A stretch of DNA of 5,655 bases from an uncultured Roseburia sp. Lineage in GTDB: Bacteria; Bacillota; Clostridia; Lachnospirales; Lachnospiraceae. The notes beneath the pieces are model-generated. The model had not been told where the DNA came from. It searched no databases and saw only the letters and a list, made by a program, of their open reading frames with translations. Made by a program: the position numbers and the translations under genes. The stretch lies in NCBI GenBank assembly GCA_947384095.1, contig CANDFU010000137.1, positions 1 through 5,655 of the forward strand, read 5' to 3'. Positions 1 to 4,542 of the stretch are shown here, one piece after another (positions within the stretch are counted from its first letter, which is position 1; the number at the start of each line of letters is the position of its first letter).

Positions 1-698
1 GGCGCGATAATATCCCGCTCGAAATAAACATAACCATGTGCGTACGCGTCGCTGATCTGGTCTATAAGAAGCTCTCTGTCCATCACATAAATATTGAGAG
101 AGAAATTCTGGACGCCTTTCTCCTTGGAATTGATGTGAAGCTCTTTTACCTTATCACCGTCGACATCAAGCGTATAGTACAGATCACGATGGTCAATATT
201 TGAGGATATAAGCCCGGCCGGAATCTCCCGCTCCACATAAGCGATCGTGACGTCCGCCTTGCTCGCTGCGTGAGCATCGATCAGCGCCTTGAAGTCAAAA
301 TTTGCTGCGATATTCGCCTCAGACATCACAACATACTGCTCCTTCTGGTTGCGGAGAAACGCCAGGATACTTGCCAGAGCTTCCACCCGGCCGTTGTATA
401 CCTTGACCGTCTTCTCAGCAAACGGCGGAACAATATTCAGCCCTCCATTCTTGCGTGCAAGATCCCACTCGCGGCCGGAGCCAAGATGATCCATCAGCGA
501 ATGATAGTTTTTGCGGACGATAAGAGAGATATTATCAATACCGCAGTTTACCATACTCGATAAAATAAAGTCCACCATGCGGTAACGGCTTGCAAACGGA
601 ATGGAAGCCATCGAACGCTCACTCACCAGCTCCGGAACCAGTCCGTCATAGCTGTTTGGAAAAATAATGCCCAATGCATCTGCGTTGGAGTTTACCAT
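1..698 (-). CDS. glgD: GlgD, regulatory subunit of ADP-glucose pyrophosphorylase (partial, C-terminus outside window)
   Basis: This is the glycogen-synthesis protein GlgD, a paralogue of GlgC found beside it in many Firmicutes. It is generally regarded as a subunit that modulates GlgC rather than a strong enzyme. I translated 232 residues from the ATG at 698; the frame stays open to base 1, so roughly the last 130-150 residues are missing. The fold matches GlgC: RYRMVDF at residues 38-44 equals KYRIIDF of GlgC, and NCGID at 51-55 equals NSGID. The catalytic signatures are gone. The nucleotide loop AGGQGSRL is replaced by the region around FPNSYDGL (13-20). The [10 protein letters not shown] segment is replaced by [11 protein letters not shown] (126-136), so the catalytic Asp of the GD pair is Ala. 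The ATG lies inside the last codons of glgC, with a GGTGA ribosome site 6 bases upstream, so the two are probably translationally coupled. Identity is secure. A non-catalytic role is inferred from the lost motifs and from the family. Confidence 0.93.
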   Translation of the reverse strand, partial: MVNSNADALGIIFPNSYDGLVPELVSERSMASIPFASRYRMVDFILSSMVNCGIDNISLIVRKNYHSLMDHLGSGREWDLARKNGGLNIVPPFAEKTVKVYNGRVEALASILAFLRNQKEQYVVMSEANIAANFDFKALIDAHAASKADVTIAYVEREIPAGLISSNIDHRDLYYTLDVDGDKVKELHINSKEKGVQNFSLNIYVMDRELLIDQISDAYAHGYVYFERDIIA

Positions 699-1900
699 AC
701 TTCTTCACCGTCCTTTACATTATTTTCGACCATGGCATTTGGCCCGATTTTGGCATTATCGCCAACATGTACGCCGGATCCTACCGTAGCCACACCGTTC
801 TCATCATCCGTCGGCATCGCTCCGACAACTGCGTTCTGCCCGATAACCACATTCTCAGCCACGATACAATGCTTCACAACGGCTCCCGACTTAATCACGG
901 TACCGCCCATAATCACGGCATCCTCAATCTCAACATCCGGCTCAACCTTAACGCCCGCAAAGAGAATCGAATGCTTTACCCTTCCGGAAACCCGGCATCC
1001 GTCTGTAATCATGGAATTTTCCACCACGGCGTCCGCCCCGATCCGATGGCCTGTCATACCGCTGTTGCGGCTGTAAATCTTCCAGCCTTCCTCAAAAAGG
1101 TTGATGCCGCTGTGCTCCGGATCAAGCACTTCCATATTCGCCTCCCACAGAGACGGAATCGTTCCTACATCTTTCCAGTACCCGTCAAAGCGATACGCAT
1201 ACATATCACGCTTGTCGCGGAGAAGATTTGGAATGATATTGTTTCCAAAATCGTTTTCCGAATCCGGATCTGCCTCGTCCTCGATCAGATATTTCCTTAA
1301 TATATCCCAGTTGAAAATATAAATTCCCATGGAAGCCAGATTTGACTTTGGCTCCTTCGGCTTCTCCTGGAACTCGGTAATCTTATCGTTGTCATCTGTT
1401 ACCATAAGACCAAAACGAGGAGCCTCTTCCCACGGAACTTCCATTACGGCAACACTGAACTCTGCACCTTTTTCCTTGTGGAAACGCAGGAAATCACTGT
1501 AATCCTGCTTGCAGATCTGGTCGCCCGAAAGGATGATGACATACTTCGGGTTGTAGCGCTCAATAAACGAAATATTCTGATAAATCGCGTTTGCTGTGCC
1601 CTTATACCAGTCGGAGCCGCTCGCCTGCTGATATGGCGGCAGAACATGAACGCCTCCGTGAAGACGGTCTAAATCCCACGGTTGTCCGTTTCCGATGTAC
1701 TCATTGAGTACAAGCGGCTGATACTGGGTCAGAATACCTACTGTATCGATCCCCGAATTTACGCAGTTCGACAGTGGAAAATCAATGATACGATATTTCC
1801 CGCCGAAAGGAACTGCGGGTTTTGCCAGCTTCTGGGTCAATGCGTACAGACGCGAACCCTGACCGCCGGCAAGAAGCATTGCAATCATTTCTTTTGCCAT
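692..1900 (-). CDS. glgC: GlgC, glucose-1-phosphate adenylyltransferase (ADP-glucose pyrophosphorylase)
   Basis: The product makes ADP-glucose and pyrophosphate from ATP and glucose-1-phosphate, the first committed and allosterically controlled step of bacterial glycogen synthesis in the cytosol. It is 402 residues long, normal for the family. The N-terminal Rossmann-like nucleotidyltransferase domain covers about residues 5-245. It has the ATP loop AGGQGSRL (11-18), [15 protein letters not shown] (27-41), the catalytic Asp in [10 protein letters not shown] (125-134), FQEKP (177-181; Lys180 matches the glucose-1-phosphate lysine, E. coli Lys195) and YWKDVGT (241-247). Lys24 aligns with the fructose-bisphosphate activator lysine (E. 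coli Lys39). From about 287 to 395 there are left-handed beta-helix hexapeptide repeats, the family's C-terminal domain. The start is supported by AGGGGG (1908-1913) 7 bases upstream. The one oddity is GDQIC, where GDHIY is usual. It overlaps glgD by 7 bases, so the two should form one transcript and one mixed complex. Identity is secure. Confidence 0.97.
   Translation of the reverse strand: MAKEMIAMLLAGGQGSRLYALTQKLAKPAVPFGGKYRIIDFPLSNCVNSGIDTVGILTQYQPLVLNEYIGNGQPWDLDRLHGGVHVLPPYQQASGSDWYKGTANAIYQNISFIERYNPKYVIILSGDQICKQDYSDFLRFHKEKGAEFSVAVMEVPWEEAPRFGLMVTDDNDKITEFQEKPKEPKSNLASMGIYIFNWDILRKYLIEDEADPDSENDFGNNIIPNLLRDKRDMYAYRFDGYWKDVGTIPSLWEANMEVLDPEHSGINLFEEGWKIYSRNSGMTGHRIGADAVVENSMITDGCRVSGRVKHSILFAGVKVEPDVEIEDAVIMGGTVIKSGAVVKHCIVAENVVIGQNAVVGAMPTDDENGVATVGSGVHVGDNAKIGPNAMVENNVKDGEEVW
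705..709 (-). promoter_or_regulatory. Ribosome binding site of glgD inside the end of glgC
   Basis: GGTGA on the minus strand lies 6 bases before the ATG at 698 and inside the last codons of glgC. It supports the overlapping start. The glgC stop (TAA, 692-694) and the glgD start share 7 bases (692-698), an arrangement that favours coupled translation and equal subunit supply. Confidence 0.6.
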
Positions 1901-1925
1901 GTTTGTTCCCCCTAGTTCATAAAAT

Positions 1926-1953
1926 AGTATAGTAAAATTGTATCATAAAACAA
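1926..1953 (-). promoter_or_regulatory. Probable sigma-A promoter of glgC-glgD
   Basis: On the minus strand TTGTTT (1948-1953) and TATACT (1926-1931) are 16 bases apart, followed by the AGGGGG ribosome site and the glgC ATG at 1900. An overlapping alternative is the extended -10 TGATACAAT (1937-1945), which has a poorer -35 but would give a more ordinary leader of about 30 bases. Either supports transcription of glgC independent of rrf2. The exact start cannot be decided from sequence alone. Confidence 0.55.
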
Positions 1954-2010
1954 AAAAAACGGATAGCCCTTTGTGCAAATTTTTTCAAATTTTTTACAAC
2001 GGAATCCGCT
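1952..2010 (-). terminator. Possible atypical rho-independent terminator downstream of rrf2
   Basis: Downstream of the rrf2 stop (2039-2041) the minus strand has CGGAT (+ strand 2004-2008), matched by ATCCG (+ strand 1960-1964), followed at once by eight T (1952-1959). Flanking AAAG/TTTT pairing could extend the stem to about nine pairs. The loop is long (39 bases) and AT-rich, with only a short inner TTGT/ACAA pairing, so this is not a classic compact terminator. The same T tract lies next to the glgC -35. A weaker GC hairpin, GGCG-GAAG-CGCC, sits closer to the stop but lacks a T tract. Confidence 0.3.
1976..1995. repeat. Two perfect tandem copies of CAAATTTTTT
   Basis: Positions 1976-1985 and 1986-1995 are identical 10-base units in the gap between rrf2 and glgC, followed by ACAA. 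The tract is strongly AT-rich and carries phased T runs about one helical turn apart, so it may be intrinsically bent and could act as an upstream element for the glgC promoter about 25 bases away. That role is inferred. Confidence 0.6.
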
Positions 2011-2038
2011 TTCTCTTTCAGACGGCGCTTCCGCCCCG

Positions 2039-2470
2039 TCAGATCATGTATTCACCTACATCGCGCCTCGCAAATTCAACCAGATCGGCCAGCGTGATCT
2101 CATCGACCACCCCATTGATCGCATCATTCAACCTTCTCCAGACCATGTTTGCAGCACAGCCCTGCATACGCCCGCACGAACTGTCCTCTTCCACACAGGC
2201 CACCGGTGCAAGACTCCCCTCCGTCAGGCGCAGAATCATACCCACCGTATACGCCTCGGGCCTGCGCGATAAGAGGTATCCCCCCTGTGCTCCTCTGATG
2301 CTCTTTACAAACTTTGCTCTATTTAATACCGAGATGATCTGCTCTAAATATTTATCCGATATCTCCTGCCGCTTCGCTATATCCTTAAGACTGACCGGCT
2401 CTCCGGTATCGTTCACCGCAAGATCCAGCATCAGTCGCAGCGCATATCTTCCTTTTGTCGATATCCTCAT
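2039..2470 (-). CDS. Rrf2-family transcriptional regulator (IscR-like, three cysteines)
   Basis: A 143-residue DNA-binding regulator of the Rrf2 family, which includes IscR, NsrR and CymR and often senses Fe-S clusters, nitric oxide or cysteine status. The opening MRISTKGRYALRLMLDL resembles E. coli IscR closely. The winged helix follows: recognition helix about 38-49 with YLEQ at 41-44 (Glu43 as in IscR) and wing RGAQGGYLL at 60-68. Three cysteines, C92, C99 and C105, lie where IscR has its cluster ligands, with x6 and x5 spacing rather than x5 and x5. The residue three after the last Cys is Asn, not the fourth-ligand His of IscR. I chose the ATG at 2470 because MRxSTKGRYA is the family's usual start and AAGGGGAGA (2479-2487) precedes it by 8 bases; an in-frame GTG at 2512 would add 14 residues unlike the family. 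No iscS, iscU or cysteine gene is adjacent, so its targets are unknown. It probably controls itself. Family certain, ligand inferred. Confidence 0.9.
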   Translation of the reverse strand: MRISTKGRYALRLMLDLAVNDTGEPVSLKDIAKRQEISDKYLEQIISVLNRAKFVKSIRGAQGGYLLSRRPEAYTVGMILRLTEGSLAPVACVEEDSSCGRMQGCAANMVWRRLNDAINGVVDEITLADLVEFARRDVGEYMI

Positions 2471-2478
2471 GCTCCCAA

Positions 2479-2487
2479 TCTCCCCTT
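2479..2487 (-). promoter_or_regulatory. Ribosome binding site of rrf2 regulator (decides the start)
   Basis: AAGGGGAGA on the minus strand ends 8 bases before the ATG at 2470 and favours that start over the upstream in-frame GTG at 2512. With the GTG start this purine-rich site would fall inside the coding sequence. Confidence 0.75.
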
Positions 2488-2496
2488 GACACCCCT

Positions 2497-2530
2497 GTCT
2501 GATTTTTTGCACAAAATGCGCAGATCAGAC
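2497..2530 (-). promoter_or_regulatory. Stem-loop in the rrf2 5' leader (or dyad operator)
   Basis: A perfect 7-base inverted repeat, GTCTGAT (2524-2530 read on minus) and ATCAGAC (2497-2503), encloses 20 bases. Those bases hold an inner 5-pair stem, TGCGC/GTGCA with one G-U pair. The structure begins about where the mRNA should start, given the -10 at 2538-2543, and ends 9 bases upstream of the AAGGGGAGA ribosome site. No T tract follows, so it is not a terminator. It could stabilise the mRNA's 5' end, control translation, or be an operator at DNA level. Confidence 0.5.
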
Positions 2531-2537
2531 TTACCTT

Positions 2538-2566
2538 AGTATAGGCCTGTATTCATACTGTGTCAA
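2538..2566 (-). promoter_or_regulatory. Strong sigma-A promoter of the rrf2 regulator
   Basis: On the minus strand, a perfect TTGACA (2561-2566) is followed after exactly 17 bases by TATACT (2538-2543), five of six matches to TATAAT. The start point should be near 2531, giving a leader of about 60 bases. The -35 begins 6 bases after the stop of the upstream MGMT-like gene (2573-2575). A near-ideal promoter in front of an Rrf2 repressor is typical of autoregulated genes. Confidence 0.85.
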
Positions 2567-2572
2567 TAGGAA

Positions 2573-2896
2573 TTAGCATACCGTTTTCTTCCACTGATAT
2601 TCTTCCAGATTTACTACGCCATCCTCAACAAAAACCCCGTCTGCTTCAAGCAGAAGCTTCTGCTGATTTATCCCGCCGAAAACAAATGCCTCCGACAGCC
2701 TTCCCTCCCTGTTCACCACGCGATAACAAGGAATCTGCTCCGGGTCCGGGTTGACGTGAAGCGCATATCCGACAACCCGTGCCCATCTGCTGTTACCTGC
2801 GAGTGCCGCAACCTGCCCGTATGTAGCAACCTTTCCTCTGGGGATCTGCTTTACAACTTCATATATTTTCTGATACGAATTTTTTTCCTCTTCCAT
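2573..2896 (-). CDS. MGMT-like (Ada/ATL-type) DNA-alkylation recognition protein, PCYR variant
   Basis: A 107-residue protein equal to the DNA-binding domain of O6-methylguanine-DNA methyltransferases, without the extra N-terminal domain of Ogt or Ada; it is about the length of alkyltransferase-like (ATL) proteins. The helix-turn-helix region runs from GKVATYGQVA (21-30) to ARVVGYALHVNP (39-50). Tyr26 matches the base-flipping tyrosine and Arg40 the arginine finger. The active-site loop is IPCYRVV (55-61): acceptor Cys57 is present but the activating His is Tyr58, whereas ATL proteins have PWHR. Glu84 in LLLEADGV could match the third triad residue. The ATG at 2896 is chosen because GGAG (2905-2908) lies 8 bases upstream and the family sequence begins at NSYQKIYEVV. 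An upstream in-frame GTG at 2977 would add 27 unlike residues and overlap the flotillin stop. Whether it transfers alkyl groups or only marks damage for nucleotide excision repair cannot be told. It sits 77 bases after the flotillin gene, possibly on the same transcript. Confidence 0.88.
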   Translation of the reverse strand: MEEEKNSYQKIYEVVKQIPRGKVATYGQVAALAGNSRWARVVGYALHVNPDPEQIPCYRVVNREGRLSEAFVFGGINQQKLLLEADGVFVEDGVVNLEEYQWKKTVC

Positions 2897-2900
2897 TGTA

Positions 2901-2909
2901 CCTTCTCCC
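2901..2909 (-). promoter_or_regulatory. Ribosome binding site of the MGMT-like gene (decides the start)
   Basis: GGGAGAAGG on the minus strand, with GGAG 8 bases from the ATG at 2896, fixes the start and argues against the longer frame opening with GTG at 2977. Confidence 0.7.
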
Positions 2910-2935
2910 AAATACGCCGGACACCCGTTTTTATC

Positions 2936-2953
2936 CCGACGGCAGGTCGCCGG
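2936..2953 (-). other. Short GC-rich hairpin between flotillin and MGMT-like genes
   Basis: On the minus strand CCGGCG pairs with CGTCGG (six pairs, one G-T) around a six-base loop. The bases that follow are GATAAAAACGG, with no T run, so it is not a convincing rho-independent terminator. It could slow the polymerase or protect the upstream transcript's 3' end. No promoter was recognised in this 77-base gap, which favours co-transcription of the two genes. Confidence 0.3.
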
Positions 2954-2973
2954 CACGCTTCTTCCCTCCAGAA

Positions 2974-4470
2974 TCACTCCGTCTTCTCACCTGCAGCCGT
3001 TTTCACAGCATCAAGCCCCGAAACATAAATATTGCGGTTTACCTTTGCGTCATAGGAATCGGCGTTAATAATGCCAGCCAGATCGATTCCGGTCGCCTCT
3101 TTCATGCTCTCAAACACCTTCGCCATTACAACGGGTACATTGCCGGCAATCTGATTTACACCATTCCCTTCCCCGGCGCCTCCGCCAATAATTGTAATCT
3201 TGTCGATGGCCCCAAGCGGCTCCGCAATCTTTCCTGCAATCTCCGGGAGCACCTTAATCATCATCTCCGCCACTGCGGCCTTGTTATACTTTGCATAAGC
3301 CTCAGCCTTTTTCTCCATCGCCTCAGCCTCCGCGATTCCCTTTGCCTGAATGGCCGACGCCTCCGCTTCGCCGACCGCGCGGATACCTGCCGCCTCCTGT
3401 TCTTTGGAAAAACGCTCCGCCTCAGCCTGTGCCTTTCTGGCTTCTGCCTCCCGCTGTACCTCAAACTGCTTTGCCTCGGCATCTTTCTGGCGCTGGTAGA
3501 GCACGGCGTCCGCCCTCTGCTGTGCCGCATATTTATCCGCTTCCGCCTGCTTTTTGATCTCCGCCTCCAGCGCCCGCTCTTTTACTGCAACCTGTTTCTG
3601 CTTCAATTCAATCTCACGTTCCTGCTTTGCGATGTCCGCATTCGCAGTCGTAATCTCAATCGTCTTCCGCTGCTCTTCCTTCTGAATCTGATAGGCGGCG
3701 TCCGCGATGGCTTTTTTGGTATCCGCCTCTCTCTGCAGCTCCGACTTTTTGATCGCAAGCTCGTTCTGCTTCTTTGCAATCTCCGTCTGCGCAGCCACAG
3801 CGGCGTCGTTGGATTCCTTGTCCGCCGAGGCCTGCGCCACCTTGATATCGCGCTCGCTCTCCGCTCTCGCGATGGCCGCGGCTTTTTTGATCTTCACAAT
3901 ATTGTCAATACCAAGGTTTTCAATCACCTCGTTGCCGTCCACGAAATTCTGTACATTAAAACTGATGATATCAAGGCCCATCGCCCGCAGATCGGGCTCC
4001 GCGTTCTCCTTCACCAGCGTCGCAAATTTCTGCCGGTCGGAAACCATCTCCTCCAGCTTCATCCTGCCGACAATCTCACGGACGTTTCCTTCCAGCACTT
4101 CCCTGGCCACTCCGGCAATATACTCCGTGTTCTTATTCAGAAAGTTCTCGGCTGCAAGGCGCAGCGTCTCCGGCTCGCTGCTGATCTTCACATTTACTGT
4201 TGCATCCACATTGATATTGATGTAATCTGCCGTCGGCACTGCATTGCTCGTCTTTACATCAATCGGAATGAGACGCAGATTCAATTTGTCCATCCGCTCA
4301 AAAAACGGAATACGGATACTCGCTTTTCCGATCACAATCTTTGACTTTTTTTTGAAGCCGGAAATGATAAACGCCATATCCGGCGGCGCTTTCACATAGC
4401 CGATACAGAATAATACGACGATCAGCGCGGCAACAATCAGCGTGACAATAACTGGCAATAATCTTTCCAT
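2974..4470 (-). CDS. Flotillin-like SPFH/band 7 membrane protein (FloT/YuaG type)
   Basis: A 498-residue flotillin homologue, a membrane-anchored scaffold that assembles into large oligomers and organises membrane microdomains. A single hydrophobic N-terminal segment (about 4-25) is followed by an SPFH/band 7 domain (about 26-190), including the GFKKKSKIVIGKA region and RIPFFERMDKLNLRL. A long, highly charged coiled coil follows (about 195-395), rich in Ala, Glu, Lys and Gln, with the AEAE motifs typical of flotillins (for example IAEAEAMEKKAEAYAKY, 379-395). The C-terminal flotillin region (about 396-498) includes a Gly-rich turn, IGGGAGEGNG. The length agrees with Bacillus subtilis FloT (about 509). 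The ATG at 4470 is preferred: AGGAGG (4478-4483) is 7 bases from it, whereas the ATG at 4476 would leave almost no spacer. In Bacillus, floT lies beside an NfeD gene; neither neighbour here is NfeD. Family certain; cargo and exact role unknown. Confidence 0.94.
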   Translation of the reverse strand: MERLLPVIVTLIVAALIVVLFCIGYVKAPPDMAFIISGFKKKSKIVIGKASIRIPFFERMDKLNLRLIPIDVKTSNAVPTADYININVDATVNVKISSEPETLRLAAENFLNKNTEYIAGVAREVLEGNVREIVGRMKLEEMVSDRQKFATLVKENAEPDLRAMGLDIISFNVQNFVDGNEVIENLGIDNIVKIKKAAAIARAESERDIKVAQASADKESNDAAVAAQTEIAKKQNELAIKKSELQREADTKKAIADAAYQIQKEEQRKTIEITTANADIAKQEREIELKQKQVAVKERALEAEIKKQAEADKYAAQQRADAVLYQRQKDAEAKQFEVQREAEARKAQAEAERFSKEQEAAGIRAVGEAEASAIQAKGIAEAEAMEKKAEAYAKYNKAAVAEMMIKVLPEIAGKIAEPLGAIDKITIIGGGAGEGNGVNQIAGNVPVVMAKVFESMKEATGIDLAGIINADSYDAKVNRNIYVSGLDAVKTAAGEKTE

Positions 4471-4477
4471 CCTCATC

Positions 4478-4483
4478 CCTCCT
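4478..4483 (-). promoter_or_regulatory. Ribosome binding site of the flotillin gene (decides the start)
   Basis: A perfect AGGAGG on the minus strand is 7 bases from the ATG at 4470 but only 1 base from the alternative ATG at 4476. Translation should therefore begin at 4470, giving a protein that starts MERLL. Confidence 0.8.
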
Positions 4484-4497
4484 CTTTTGCTAAAATT

Positions 4498-4506
4498 ATG
4501 ATACCA
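4498..4506 (-). promoter_or_regulatory. Possible extended -10 promoter of the flotillin gene
   Basis: On the minus strand TGGTATCAT (4498-4506) fits an extended -10 (TGn plus TATCAT, five of six matches). It lies 14 bases upstream of the AGGAGG site. The region at -35 is T-rich without a good TTGACA match. No terminator was seen between the transporter stop (4543-4545) and this site, so read-through from the transporter gene is also possible. Confidence 0.4.
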
Positions 4507-4542
4507 TATTTTTATGTAAAAGAACAGAAAATAGAACCGGAA

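Noticed and set aside
674..1300. Plus-strand open frame of 208 codons opposite glgC
   Set aside because: His-rich, domain-free shadow of the hexapeptide-repeat region of glgC, with no ribosome site of note.
1912..1920. Two-codon minimal open frame ATG-AAC-TAG just upstream of glgC
   Set aside because: It overlaps the glgC ribosome site and has none of its own; it may not even be transcribed, depending on the start point.
2471..2512. Extended N-terminus of the Rrf2 regulator from GTG at 2512
   Set aside because: The added 14 residues do not resemble the family, and the good ribosome site at 2479-2487 would then be inside the gene.
2936..2953. Rho-independent terminator after the flotillin gene
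   Set aside because: The hairpin is not followed by a T run on the transcribed strand, so it is listed only as a hairpin.
2897..2977. Extended N-terminus of the MGMT-like protein from GTG at 2977, overlapping the flotillin stop by 4 bases
   Set aside because: The extra 27 residues are unlike the family and contain the strong ribosome site for the ATG at 2896.
2896..4344. Very long plus-strand open frame (482 codons) opposite the flotillin gene
   Set aside because: It is the antisense of an Ala/Glu/Lys-rich coiled coil, whose codons rarely give stops on the other strand. The product is a Leu/Arg/Cys-rich low-complexity sequence with no recognisable domain, and the minus-strand frame is a clear flotillin.
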